From Prevotella sp. (GTDB lineage: Bacteria > Bacteroidota > Bacteroidia > Bacteroidales > Bacteroidaceae), in assembly GCA_022511075.1 (NCBI GenBank), contig JAFLSE010000007.1, positions 1 to 64,000 on the forward strand: a stretch of 64,000 nucleotides of DNA, written 5' to 3'. Both the position numbers and the translations under genes were made by a program. Positions 52,061 through 61,847 of this stretch are shown here, piece by piece. Position 1 is the stretch's first letter. Each line of letters starts with the position of its first letter. Under the pieces are notes generated by a model. The model was not told where the DNA came from and ran no database searches. It saw only the letters and a list, made by a program, of their open reading frames with translations.

Positions 52061-55000
52061 TTAGAAGTTAACATTCAAACCTACAGTCACGCTACGCTGG
52101 TTTCCTTCCGGATCGTAGTGCTTCTGCCAGTCGTTCTTCACGAAATAGAGAGGGTCGTTCACCGTTGCATATACGCGCAGATGGCTTATACCCATAGTCT
52201 TGAGTGCAGACTTAGGCAGGGTGTAACCTACGGTGATGCGCTTCAGCTTTATGAAAGAGTTGTCGCAGTAGCTGATACTCTGGTAGCCTACATAGTCGAA
52301 CGGCTGGCGTCCCTTGTAGAGTGCTGGCAGCGAACCGCCCTCGTTTACACCGGCAATCCAGTGATCGAAGTTTGTGGTAGCACCACCTGTAGACGGTCTG
52401 AAGCCTGCAACGTGGCTTTCCGCCCACTGTCCCCAACGTGCATACATATAGATGTTGAAGTCCCAGTTCTTGTAGCTGAAGTCGTTGTTGAAACCTGCAA
52501 ACCAGTCGGGAGACGTAGATCCTACATAGTCGATGTCATCGTTCTGGTCTATCACGAAGTCACCGTTAAGGTCGGCAACCTTGACGTCACCGGGCTGGAA
52601 CGGAGAGGTCTTGTCTGCATCCTTGAAGTACTTGGCAGCCTCTGCAGCCTCTGCAGTAGTCCAGATGCCGAGATACTTGAACGTGTTGAACGACTTGATT
52701 GGGTGTCCAATCATAAGTGTTCCCGTTTCCTTCTCAGATCCAATCTGTATGTTGGTGCCGTCAACGAGGTCAACAATCTTCTCCCTGTTGGCAGAGAATG
52801 TAAGTGTAGATGACCAATTGAAGTTTTTGCTTACAATGTTGCGGCTGTTGATTGTAAACTCGAAACCAGTGTTCTTTGTAGAACCGATGTTGGCGTATGT
52901 AGCATACGAGCCATCCATACCTGCCGATGTAGGAAGAGAGCGCAACAGGATAAGGTCAGTTGTCTTTGTGTTGTACCAGTCAAATGTTACGCTGAGACGG
53001 TTGTTGAAGAACATAGCATCGAAACCGAGGTCAACGGTTGCCGACTTTTCCCACTTGGTGTCCCTGTTTGCAAGCACATAGTATCCGCTGCCGTTGTTGT
53101 CGGCGATACCTGGAACATATCTGTTTGCAGCCTCATCTTGGAAACCGAAGCTCCAGTTTGCAAAAGTAATACCCGACTTGGTACCATATATACCGATACC
53201 GGCATTACCCGTAACACCGTATGTGGCACGCAGCTTAAGGTCGTCGAGCCACGATTTTGTGCCCTTCATGAAAGCCTCGTCGGAGATACGCCATGCGAGG
53301 GCTGCCGATGGGAACCAGTCGTACTTGTGACCGTCTGCCAGCTTTGAAGAACCGTCGCGACGCAAAGATGCGGTGAAGAGGTAGCGGCTCTTCCAGTCGT
53401 AGGAGATACGTCCTGCGTATGAGAAGTTCTGTGCCTGTTGATACATACTTGAATGGAATAAGCTTCCGTCCGCGCCGTCATTGCTTGCAAGATTCCACCA
53501 CAGGTTGCTTGCAAGAGTCTGACCTTTTGAACTTGCCGATAAGTTGTCCTTCATTGTCTTGTTCCATGTAGTGAGCAGTGTAACGCCAAGATGGTGCTCG
53601 TTTGGCAGTTTTGTGAAGTTGTAAGTCAGAATGTTGTTCCACTCCACGTATGTGCCCGAAGCCTTTGTCATCGTGGCAGAGCTCTTCTGTCCCGTCTTCT
53701 CTATGTTTGTTGCAGCATTCGCATCAAGATAAGAACCGCTTGAAGAGTTTGTAAGGTGTGTGTTCACCTGTGAACGGAATGTCAAACCGTCAATAGGATG
53801 TATGTCCAAGTATACGTTTGCCACTACGTTTGTTGAATAAGAACTTGCCTTATAAAGATTTTCGTTTTCTGCGTCGAGCAACGGGTTTACATAGCCGTCG
53901 GCTGCGAGCGGACGCTCAACCATCTCGTTGCCAATCAGGTATTTGCCTGAATCGTAGTCGTAATAACCGTATGGTGAACCAAGCTCGAGGGCTGTCGTAG
54001 TAGCCTTCTCGTATGGCGAAGAGCTGTTGCGGGTATGTGTTAACTGAAGGTTTACGCCTGCGCTGATCCACTTGTGAATGCTGTGGTCTATATTGGCACG
54101 CATGGTGTACTTGTCGGTACCGCTGCTCTGCTTCCATTTGTTACCATCGTTGGCATAGCCGAGCGAGAAACGTGCAGAAGTCTTTTCAGTACCGCCAGAA
54201 AGAGTTACAGTGTGTTTTGTGCTCCATGTGGTCTTTTTCTGCAACAAGTCCAGATAGTCCGTCCACGAGCCTGCAAGATAGGCTGCGTATGCCTCGTTGC
54301 TGTCAAACAGCGAAGAGTCGTCGGCAGAGCTGTTCCACAAGCCTGCATTCTGGGCTGCTATCTTGCGTGTGTTGTAATAGTCCTCAGGTGAGCGATAGTC
54401 AGGACGGTCTGCACGGAAAGCGCCGGTCACGTAACCGTCGTAAGACACCAACATTCTGCCTTTCTCGGCTTTCTTGGTAGTGATGATGATAACACCGTTT
54501 GCACCCTGCGAACCGTAGATAGCAGTAGAAGATGCGTCCTTCAATACGTCAACCGACTCGATGTCGTTAGGGTTGAGGTCGTTCATTGAACCGCCCTGCA
54601 CACCGTCGATGATTACGAGCGGGTCGTTGCTACCGTTAATAGAACGGTTACCACGAATACGCATTTCCCCGCCATTAATGTCAAGACCTGATATGCGTCC
54701 CTGCAATGCCGTTGCAACACTTGATGTAGGAGCCTGAACAATCGCGTCTGCCTTTACTGATGCAACAGATCCGGTAACATCGCGTTTCTTAACCGTACCG
54801 AAACCGATTACCACAACTTCCTCCATCAACTGTGTGTCGGGATCCATAGTTACGTTCACCGTGCCATTGCCTACAGGCACTGTCTTTACCTTGTAGCCCA
54901 CGTAGCTAAATTCGAGCTGACCGCCCTTAGCATTGGAGTTCAGTACAAAGTTACCGTCAAGGTCGGTAACGGTGGCAGCAGATGTGCCCTTCAACTTTAC

Positions 55001-55174
55001 GGTGACACCTATCATTGGCTCACCCATCTCGTCAATTACCTGTCCGGTTATCTTCTGTGCCTGCTGAACGGCCTGCACGGAAGCACCAGCTGATGCCATA
55101 GCCTCCACAGGGAAACCACAGCACAGAGCGCCAGACAAGGCGATTGCCGATGTTAGAACTTTAGATTTCTTCAT
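52061..55174 (-). CDS. SusC/RagA TonB-linked outer membrane protein (first pair)
   Basis: A 1037-residue protein with signal peptide, a carboxypeptidase-regulatory-like domain (about 38-115, ITGQVIDEMGEPMIGVTVKL), a plug with IIDGVQGGSMNDLNPNDIE and a 22-strand type barrel ending RSVTVGLNVNF. It is TonB-driven and imports oligosaccharides or peptides with SusD. The first 140 residues are almost the same as those of the divergent SusC at 55675-58734 while the plug and barrel differ, which points to gene conversion or partial duplication at the 5' end. Confidence 0.95.
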   Translation of the reverse strand: MKKSKVLTSAIALSGALCCGFPVEAMASAGASVQAVQQAQKITGQVIDEMGEPMIGVTVKLKGTSAATVTDLDGNFVLNSNAKGGQLEFSYVGYKVKTVPVGNGTVNVTMDPDTQLMEEVVVIGFGTVKKRDVTGSVASVKADAIVQAPTSSVATALQGRISGLDINGGEMRIRGNRSINGSNDPLVIIDGVQGGSMNDLNPNDIESVDVLKDASSTAIYGSQGANGVIIITTKKAEKGRMLVSYDGYVTGAFRADRPDYRSPEDYYNTRKIAAQNAGLWNSSADDSSLFDSNEAYAAYLAGSWTDYLDLLQKKTTWSTKHTVTLSGGTEKTSARFSLGYANDGNKWKQSSGTDKYTMRANIDHSIHKWISAGVNLQLTHTRNSSSPYEKATTTALELGSPYGYYDYDSGKYLIGNEMVERPLAADGYVNPLLDAENENLYKASSYSTNVVANVYLDIHPIDGLTFRSQVNTHLTNSSSGSYLDANAATNIEKTGQKSSATMTKASGTYVEWNNILTYNFTKLPNEHHLGVTLLTTWNKTMKDNLSASSKGQTLASNLWWNLASNDGADGSLFHSSMYQQAQNFSYAGRISYDWKSRYLFTASLRRDGSSKLADGHKYDWFPSAALAWRISDEAFMKGTKSWLDDLKLRATYGVTGNAGIGIYGTKSGITFANWSFGFQDEAANRYVPGIADNNGSGYYVLANRDTKWEKSATVDLGFDAMFFNNRLSVTFDWYNTKTTDLILLRSLPTSAGMDGSYATYANIGSTKNTGFEFTINSRNIVSKNFNWSSTLTFSANREKIVDLVDGTNIQIGSEKETGTLMIGHPIKSFNTFKYLGIWTTAEAAEAAKYFKDADKTSPFQPGDVKVADLNGDFVIDQNDDIDYVGSTSPDWFAGFNNDFSYKNWDFNIYMYARWGQWAESHVAGFRPSTGGATTNFDHWIAGVNEGGSLPALYKGRQPFDYVGYQSISYCDNSFIKLKRITVGYTLPKSALKTMGISHLRVYATVNDPLYFVKNDWQKHYDPEGNQRSVTVGLNVNF

Positions 55175-55268
55175 GTTCTGTTGTTTTTGGTTTATTGTTT
55201 AGTTTTTAATTATTTTGTGTCTGAACTATATCACATTATATATATCTTGTTAGTCGCCTGGGCGACTA
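54951..55268 (-). repeat. Left arm of an inverted repeat covering both susC 5' ends
   Basis: About 318 bp that is near identical, in reverse orientation, to 55574-55895. It covers the 18-bp palindrome TAGTCGCCTGGGCGACTA (55251-55268), the leader and the first codons of the left susC. Confidence 0.85.
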
Positions 55269-55329
55269 TCACCTTATAATTATATGTATTTTCTTGCTAT
55301 ATATCAATTCTATGGTAGTTTTATGGGTA

Positions 55330-55361
55330 CAAAAGTACAAAATAATGTTGAAATAAACAAA
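55330..55361 (-). promoter_or_regulatory. Promoter of the left SusC operon
   Basis: On the minus strand TTTG (55361 to 55358), a 20-bp spacer and TACTTTTG (55337 to 55330). Transcription would start about 150 nt before the susC ATG, so the palindrome at 55251-55268 is in the leader RNA. It is inside the spacer between the two inverted-repeat arms. Confidence 0.75.
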
Positions 55362-55449
55362 TAAAATTCAATTTTTTTTAGTATTAAAACGTTTTTATCC
55401 AAATATCATGCTGTTTAGTATGTAAACGCTTATAGTTTCGATGGTCATC

Positions 55450-55542
55450 GAAGCCTGCTTCGTTGACCATCGAAACAGGCTTCGTTGACCAATGAAGCCT
55501 GTTTCGTTAACCAATGAAGCCTGTTTCGTTAACCAATGAAGC
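55450..55542. repeat. 22-bp tandem repeat array between the susC genes
   Basis: Units at 55450-55471, 55472-55493, 55494-55515, 55516-55537 and a partial at 55538-55542. Consensus GAAGCCTGTTTCGTTAACC plus AAT. Unit 2 carries the reverse complement GAAACAGGCTTC, so it can form a 12-bp stem with unit 3. No open frame here is credible. Confidence 0.9.
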
Positions 55543-55573
55543 TTTTTGTGTGTAAAACGGCACTTTTTCTTGA

Positions 55574-55895
55574 TAGTCGCCCAGGCGACTAACAAGACAT
55601 ATATAATATAATGTATAATATAGTTCGGACACAAAATAATTAAAAACTAAACAATAAACCAAAAACAACAGAACATGAAGAAAACGAAAGTTCTAACATC
55701 AGCAATCGCCTTAGGTGCTCTGTGTTGTGTTTGTCCTACACAAGCCCTTGCAGGTGCTGGTCTTTCTGTGCAGGCTGTTCAGCAGGCACAGAAGATAACC
55801 GGTACGGTGATTGACGAGATGGGTGAGCCGATGATAGGCGTCACCGTAAAGCTGAAGGGCACATCTGCTGCCACCGTTACCGACCTTGACGGTAA
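55574..55895 (+). repeat. Right arm of the inverted repeat
   Basis: Begins with the palindrome TAGTCGCCCAGGCGACTA (55574-55591), then a leader that is nearly the same as on the left (e.g. ACACAAAATAATTAAAAACT) and the first 74 codons of the right susC. I find no convincing TAnnTTTG promoter facing right in 55338-55674. Confidence 0.85.
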
Positions 55896-58734
55896 TTTCG
55901 TATTGAACTCCCCGACAAAGGGTGGCCAGCTCGAACTGAGCTACGTGGGCTACAAGGTAAAGACAGTGCCTGTAGGTAACGGCGTTGTTAATGTTACTAT
56001 GGATCCCGACTCTCAGGTAATGGACGAAGTTGTGGTTATCGGATATGGTACCGCTAAGAAGCGCGATCTTACCGGTGCTGTCACCTCAATGAAGAGTGAG
56101 GACATCACCATTGCCCCGACAAGCAATGCCATGGAGGCTTTGCAGGGAAAAATTGCAGGTATGGACATCGCGGTTACATCTGGTCAGATTGGACAAGATC
56201 CTCAGATTCTGCTCCGCGGTTCACGTTCCATCTACGGAGACAACTCCCCATTGTTCATCATTGACGGCGTGCCCGGAAGCTACAGCCAGGTAAACCCGTC
56301 GGACATCGAGAGCATTGACGTGCTGAAGGATGCATCGTCAACGGCTATCTATGGTTCGGCAGGTGCAAACGGTGTGGTAATGATTACCACCAAGCGAGGC
56401 AAGGAAGGCAAAGCCACTGTGAACTTCGATGCCTACTATGGCTTCAGCGGTACTCCTAACTACAAGCATGGCATGGTTGGCGACGAGTGGGTGAGATACC
56501 AAAAGGAGGCTTACAAGTACAAGTATGGCAACGATCCTGAGAACATGGCTGTGATTTTCAACAACGATGCTTATCTCCAAGCATACGAGGCGGGCAAGTG
56601 GATAGACTGGGTTGACGAGGTATCAGGGTCGAAAGCCACAACGCAGAAATATTCCATGTCAGTGAACGGTGGCGGCCAGAAGACGAAAATCTATGCTGCC
56701 CTGTCCTACACGAAGGACCAAGGTCTGCTTGAGAACGAGAAGCAGGATATGTATCAGATGCGTCTGAACATAGACCAAGAGATTTTCAGCTGGGCAAAGA
56801 TGGGGTTCACCTCAAACCTTACATATCGCAACCGCGATGCCGGCGTGAAGAACACGTTTACAAAGGCACTCTCGGCGTTCCCACTCGGTGATGCATATAA
56901 TGAGGACGGCAGTATCCGCCATGAGTTCATTAACAACCAGTATACCCCACTTGGTGACTTCATAGAGGATCAGTATGCCAACAATACCCGTGCAACATAT
57001 CTCAACACCACGGGCTACCTTGAGCTTACTCCGCTGAAGGGACTCAGCTTCCGTTCGCAGCTCAGCGCAACGCTCAGCACATCGCGTCAGGGACAGTACT
57101 GGGGAGCGCAGTGTAACGCGAACCGTCCTACATACGCACAAACTCCTCATGCTGCAGTGACACACAACGACAACTGGTCGTATTTGTGGGAGAACATCCT
57201 CAACTATAAGATAACGGTGGCAAAAGACCATGACTTCGGAGCAACATTCGTTACTTCATGGCAGAAAACGCAGAGCGAGATGACACTTGCCAGCGGTAGC
57301 GGTCAGGACATGGACAAGTGGTCGTTCCACAGGCTTATGTCGGCACAATCGCAGCACATAGAGTCTGACTTCACGCAGACACAGAAGATGTCATACGCTA
57401 TCCGTTTCAACTATTCATACAAAGGTAAGTACTTGCTCAACATCTCTAACCGTTGGGACGGCGTGTCTTGGTTCTCCGACGGAAACAAGTGGGACAGCTT
57501 CTTCGCATCGGCTTTGGCATGGCGCATCAGCGACGAAGCGTTTATGGAAGGCACTCGCTCATGGCTCGACAACTTGAAACTGCGCGTAGGCTATGGTATT
57601 ACGGGTAACTCTGGAGGTGTAGGTGCATACGCAACAACCACGACACCATACGTATACACCGCATCAGGTGTTACCGTAAACGGAAGGATAGCTCCGTTCG
57701 CACAGTATACAGGCACGGTGGCAAGTGCTGCATTGGGCTGGGAGAAGTCGTATAACTGGAACTTCGGTCTCGACTTTGCTGTGCTGAACAGCAGAATAGA
57801 CGGATCTTTCGAGTACTTCACCACGAAGACCAAGGGACTGCTTTACTCCCGCACGGTGCCAATGACATCGGGATTCTCTGGCTGGGGTTCTCCTCTGAAG
57901 ATGTGGCAAAACCTTGCAAAGACGAGCAACCACGGATTTGAGGCAACGATAAACAGCCACAACATACGCACCAAGGACTTCACTTGGAATACATCGCTCT
58001 CAGTGACTTGGAGCAAGGAGCAGATTGACGAACTGCCAGAAGGTGACATCATTGCTGAAAGCCTATTCGAGGGACAGCCTATAAAGACGAAGTACGGATA
58101 TAAGTATGTAGGCTTGTGGAAGACAACGGACGATGAAGAGCTTATGGGACAGTACGGAGTCAAGCCCGGTTACATAAAGATTGAAACCATTGAAAAAGAC
58201 GGTGACGGCGGAGTACATAAGTATGGAGAAGACGACCGCCAGATACTCGGTCATCAAAATCCTGACTGGATATTCGGTCTTAACAACCAGTTCACATACA
58301 AGGGCTTCGACCTGTCGGTGTTCCTAATGGCACGTCTCGGTCAGACAATACAGAGCGACCTCCTTACATATTACACGGCAAAGGACGACCTCACCACCAA
58401 TCAGCTGGCAGGTGCCGACTATTGGACGGAGGACCATCAGGACGCATTCTATCCACGTCCTGGTACAGGCAACGAGCAGTCTACGGTATATAATGCATTG
58501 CAGTATCATGACGGATCTTTCGTGAAGCTCAAGAACGTAACCCTCGGCTACACCCTTCCGCAGAATATCTCGCGCAAGGCACTTATGGAAAAGCTACGCT
58601 TCTACTTCACCGCATACAACCCTGTGATATGGGCTAAGTCGAAGCAACTCAGAGGAACTGACCCCGAAATGAACGGCTCGGACGCATTCCCTACATACCG
58701 CCAGTTCGTATTCGGTGTGAACGTGACGTTCTAA
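55675..58734 (+). CDS. SusC/RagA TonB-linked outer membrane protein (second pair)
   Basis: A 1019-residue protein with the same domain order as the divergent paralog: signal, carboxypeptidase-regulatory-like domain (ITGTVIDEMGEPMIGVTVKL), plug (FIIDGVPGSYSQVNPSDIE) and barrel ending QFVFGVNVTF. After the first 140 residues the two sequences differ strongly, so the substrates should differ. It forms an outer-membrane import complex with the SusD encoded 40 bp downstream. The leader contains the 18-bp palindrome that also precedes the other susC. Confidence 0.95.
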   Translation: MKKTKVLTSAIALGALCCVCPTQALAGAGLSVQAVQQAQKITGTVIDEMGEPMIGVTVKLKGTSAATVTDLDGNFVLNSPTKGGQLELSYVGYKVKTVPVGNGVVNVTMDPDSQVMDEVVVIGYGTAKKRDLTGAVTSMKSEDITIAPTSNAMEALQGKIAGMDIAVTSGQIGQDPQILLRGSRSIYGDNSPLFIIDGVPGSYSQVNPSDIESIDVLKDASSTAIYGSAGANGVVMITTKRGKEGKATVNFDAYYGFSGTPNYKHGMVGDEWVRYQKEAYKYKYGNDPENMAVIFNNDAYLQAYEAGKWIDWVDEVSGSKATTQKYSMSVNGGGQKTKIYAALSYTKDQGLLENEKQDMYQMRLNIDQEIFSWAKMGFTSNLTYRNRDAGVKNTFTKALSAFPLGDAYNEDGSIRHEFINNQYTPLGDFIEDQYANNTRATYLNTTGYLELTPLKGLSFRSQLSATLSTSRQGQYWGAQCNANRPTYAQTPHAAVTHNDNWSYLWENILNYKITVAKDHDFGATFVTSWQKTQSEMTLASGSGQDMDKWSFHRLMSAQSQHIESDFTQTQKMSYAIRFNYSYKGKYLLNISNRWDGVSWFSDGNKWDSFFASALAWRISDEAFMEGTRSWLDNLKLRVGYGITGNSGGVGAYATTTTPYVYTASGVTVNGRIAPFAQYTGTVASAALGWEKSYNWNFGLDFAVLNSRIDGSFEYFTTKTKGLLYSRTVPMTSGFSGWGSPLKMWQNLAKTSNHGFEATINSHNIRTKDFTWNTSLSVTWSKEQIDELPEGDIIAESLFEGQPIKTKYGYKYVGLWKTTDDEELMGQYGVKPGYIKIETIEKDGDGGVHKYGEDDRQILGHQNPDWIFGLNNQFTYKGFDLSVFLMARLGQTIQSDLLTYYTAKDDLTTNQLAGADYWTEDHQDAFYPRPGTGNEQSTVYNALQYHDGSFVKLKNVTLGYTLPQNISRKALMEKLRFYFTAYNPVIWAKSKQLRGTDPEMNGSDAFPTYRQFVFGVNVTF

Positions 58735-58774
58735 TTTATAGTGAATGTAATAAACCAATTACAAACAGACAATT

Positions 58775-60583
58775 ATGAAAAAGACTATAACAAACATATT
58801 TGTTGCAACTGCCTTGATTGCAGGCGGTCTGCAATCGTGCAGCCTCGAAGAGGAAAACCCCGGAGGATTCTCTCTTGAGGACTTGGCACTGACCGAGAGT
58901 GGTTACGAGGAGCTTGTCAACCAGTGCTACTTTGCTATGGAAAGATTGTTCTATTGCGCCACCAACGACTTTATGATGTTCACCGAGGGCGATACCGACC
59001 TTTGGACATATAGGGCTAATGACGATAATTCATACCAGCAGTTTTTCTGGTTCTATGCAGGATCATCACCTAATATGACATATACCAACAGCATGTGGAA
59101 CGGTACGTACGACGGCATCGCCGCATGCAACATAGTGCTTGCAAATGCCGACAAGGCAAAGGCATATCTGTCGGAAGAGGCTCTGAACAACAAGCTGGCG
59201 CAGGCACGCTTCATGAGGGCAATCTACTATTTCAATGCCGTTGAGCAGTGGGGCGGTGTCACGGTGATAACCGAAAACGACCCGCTTATTGCCGACTATT
59301 CACCAACGCGCACCGAGCCTCTGAAAGTATATCAGGACATTATCATTCCAGACTTGGAGTATGCCGTTACATGGCTTGACAAAGGCAACGATGCGCTCTG
59401 TACCACTCCTTCAAAGAAGGCAGCACTTGGTTTCCTTGCAAAGGCTTGTCTCCAGACCTACGAGTATGGCACTACAGAGTTCCTACAAAAGGGTATGAAC
59501 GCAGCAAAGGAACTTATTTCTGACTGCGAGGGCGGCGGTGCGAAATACGGTGCATATATGTATGCCAACTATGCCGACGTGTTCAAGGAGGCTAACAACT
59601 GGGAGAACAAGGAGGCGCTTTGGAAGCATCGTTATTATTCAGGTGCCGACGGTCACGGCTCAAGCAACGGAGCACAGAACTGTAACCGCAACGACCAGTT
59701 ATTCCTCTGCCAGCTGAATACGTTCGGAGCACGTCAGGACAATGTTGATGCAAAACTGACATGGGAAGGCAGTCAGCAAGGAACTTTCATGCCGACACAG
59801 CACCTGCTCAGTCTTTTTGTGCAAGACGACAACACGCTCGACCCCCGTTTCCACGAGTCGTTCACAACGGAATGGAATGCCAACTTGGCATATATATGGA
59901 AAGATGTTGATGCCTTGAACACATGGGGTAAAAATGAATCGCTGAGAGGTCAAAGGATAGCCGTTGGAAGTCCAGCCATAAAGATTATCATGCCACAGGA
60001 TGCCGACTATGCTGCAGAAAAGGCTAACATGGCAAATGTTCCGTATCTGGTTGTTGACTATGCTGCCGTGTACGACGATGCAAACCGCAATGTGATTATG
60101 AAGAATGCAAGCGGCAACGAAAACATGTTCCGCTATTTCTATCCCTCGCTCAACAAGCACAACAGCAGCAACTATTATGTGGTAGACAGAGATAAGCAGC
60201 GTCTTGGAAATCTCAATGCCTCATTCATGATGCGCATGGCAGAGGTATATCTCATTGCAGCCGAGCTTGACATCTACCTCAACGGCGGCTCAAGCGCAAT
60301 GGCATATATAAATAAGGTACGTGCACGCGCTGGAGCAAATGCCCTTGCCGGAACAGCAAACGTAAGGACTGTTCTTGATGAGCGCGGACGCGAGTTGTGC
60401 GGAGAGTATTGCCGCTTCTATGACTTGAAGCGCACGGGAATGTATAAGGACGCAACCTATTTGCAGGAAACACACCCTGACCTCGCAAAGTATTTCAATC
60501 CTGACTATGCACTCCGTCCAATCTCAAGTACGTTTACCGACAACTTGACTAACGGCGCAGAGTATCAGAACCCTGGATATTAA
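58775..60583 (+). CDS. SusD/RagB family lipoprotein (second pair)
   Basis: A 602-residue surface lipoprotein (signal ends LQSC, then SLEEENPGG). SusD-type segments: VNQCYFAMERLFYCATND, KLAQARFMRAIYYFNAVEQWGG, MRMAEVYLIAAELDIYLNGG and TVLDERGRELCGEYCRFYDLKRT. It is only loosely similar to the SusD of the first pair, in line with a different substrate. Gap to SusC is 40 bp. Confidence 0.93.
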   Translation: MKKTITNIFVATALIAGGLQSCSLEEENPGGFSLEDLALTESGYEELVNQCYFAMERLFYCATNDFMMFTEGDTDLWTYRANDDNSYQQFFWFYAGSSPNMTYTNSMWNGTYDGIAACNIVLANADKAKAYLSEEALNNKLAQARFMRAIYYFNAVEQWGGVTVITENDPLIADYSPTRTEPLKVYQDIIIPDLEYAVTWLDKGNDALCTTPSKKAALGFLAKACLQTYEYGTTEFLQKGMNAAKELISDCEGGGAKYGAYMYANYADVFKEANNWENKEALWKHRYYSGADGHGSSNGAQNCNRNDQLFLCQLNTFGARQDNVDAKLTWEGSQQGTFMPTQHLLSLFVQDDNTLDPRFHESFTTEWNANLAYIWKDVDALNTWGKNESLRGQRIAVGSPAIKIIMPQDADYAAEKANMANVPYLVVDYAAVYDDANRNVIMKNASGNENMFRYFYPSLNKHNSSNYYVVDRDKQRLGNLNASFMMRMAEVYLIAAELDIYLNGGSSAMAYINKVRARAGANALAGTANVRTVLDERGRELCGEYCRFYDLKRTGMYKDATYLQETHPDLAKYFNPDYALRPISSTFTDNLTNGAEYQNPGY

Positions 60584-60593
60584 GAAACAGTAT

Positions 60594-60627
60594 TTTCAGT
60601 GTGGGGCAGTAATGTTCCACACTGAAA
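60594..60627 (+). promoter_or_regulatory. Hairpin between susD and the third gene (second pair)
   Basis: Stem TTTCAGTGTGG (60594-60604) with CCACACTGAAA (60617-60627), loop of 12 nt. It lies at the same place in the operon as the hairpin at 50131-50168, although the sequences differ. Confidence 0.7.
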
Positions 60628-60672
60628 CCTGAAAATAAAACTTTATTATTAACAACTTAAAAAATTAAGCAA

Positions 60673-61689
60673 ATGAAAAAGATTTACTCATTGGCTCTCT
60701 TCGCATTCATGGGAGCGGCAGTGGCAAATGCTCAGGCATTTAAACTCGACAAAAACTATGTACTTAAGACATGTGTACAGGTTGAGGACGGACAGAAAGT
60801 AGATGGCACCCACAAAGGTGATGAGGTGTCTTACTCTTTGTTGGAGAATCTGACTACAGCATTTCTTGATGAAAATTTCACAACTTTCCCTATAAGCTAT
60901 CAGGAAACTGTAGGTGGTAATTACCATGTAATGGCTAAGGATTACACTGATGCGGAAACAGGATTTACCCTGAAAGCAGGAACCTATGCGACAATAAAGT
61001 GTAACGAAATCAATTTTTATGACTCATATAACCCACAAGGACTGTCAAATATCAAGAAGGTTATTGTTTATCTTGCATCACAAGGAAGATGCAAATGTGG
61101 CGCAAGGCAGTTGGACGCATTAGGAAGACGCATAAACTTTGAAGATGAATCTACTACAAATCGCGAGATACGTCAATATTATGCTCCTAATTTCTCTACA
61201 GAAACATGGACGGAAATGTATTTTGACCAGCCTTTGAAATATGTTATCGACCTCACCAATGCAGAGGGTACAGAAGAAGAGAAGACTGGTAGTGGTATGA
61301 AAATGACATCAGGCGATATGGTTGATATCGTTACCATGCTTTACCAGTTCTATACAAGAGAGCCTGATCCAACAGATGAAACTAATGGTGAAGGAATTCC
61401 TGGTAAATTAATACCATGGACAGAAGACAACAACTTTACTATACAGCTGAAGCAGGCTGCATATATAATGGGTGTAGCATTTGTTTGCGGTGATGAGAAT
61501 GCGGCAACTACTACTTTCGACATTACATCTGACAAAGAGTGGAGTGGTACTGAAACTGGCATAAGCAATGTTGTAGCAAACGGCGCAGCCAAGAGCAACG
61601 TGATGTACAACCTCGCAGGTCAGCGCATCGCAGCTCCTGTTAGCGGTCAGATTTACATCTTGAACGGCAAGAAGTACATCGCTGAATAA
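60673..61689 (+). CDS. Secreted protein of the second SusCD operon, with repeated C-terminal module
   Basis: A 338-residue exported protein (signal 1-20, ending ANAQ). The body is beta-rich with no family that I recognise; a CKCG cysteine pair (QGRCKCGARQLD) is notable. The last 30 residues (VMYNLAGQRIAAPVSGQIYI then LNGKKYIAE) are almost identical to those of 49147-50070, while the bodies are unrelated. The shared end may be a sorting or anchoring signal. It is followed by copy C of the terminator cassette. Confidence 0.75.
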   Translation: MKKIYSLALFAFMGAAVANAQAFKLDKNYVLKTCVQVEDGQKVDGTHKGDEVSYSLLENLTTAFLDENFTTFPISYQETVGGNYHVMAKDYTDAETGFTLKAGTYATIKCNEINFYDSYNPQGLSNIKKVIVYLASQGRCKCGARQLDALGRRINFEDESTTNREIRQYYAPNFSTETWTEMYFDQPLKYVIDLTNAEGTEEEKTGSGMKMTSGDMVDIVTMLYQFYTREPDPTDETNGEGIPGKLIPWTEDNNFTIQLKQAAYIMGVAFVCGDENAATTTFDITSDKEWSGTETGISNVVANGAAKSNVMYNLAGQRIAAPVSGQIYILNGKKYIAE

Positions 61690-61723
61690 TTTGGACTAAT
61701 CCTAATTAGGGCAATATAAAATT

Positions 61724-61757
61724 ATCCCTCCCTTGAAACTTGCTTCAAGGGAGGGAT
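61724..61757 (+). terminator. Terminator, copy C of the repeated 3' cassette
   Basis: Stem ATCCCTCCCTTGAA (61724-61737) with 61744-61757, loop of 6 nt, then TTTT. It ends the second SusCD operon. Confidence 0.92.
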
Positions 61758-61847
61758 TTTTGTGTGTTCTAAAGAATAGCATTATAAAGCCAAAAAATAC
61801 TAAAAATAATACTTTTACTTAAAAAGTTTTGGCTGATAAGTATTCTA

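Noticed and set aside
55395..55634. 79-codon open frame on the minus strand in the spacer between the susC genes
   Set aside because: It is made from the 22-bp repeats and the palindrome; no credible start signal and no protein-like pattern.
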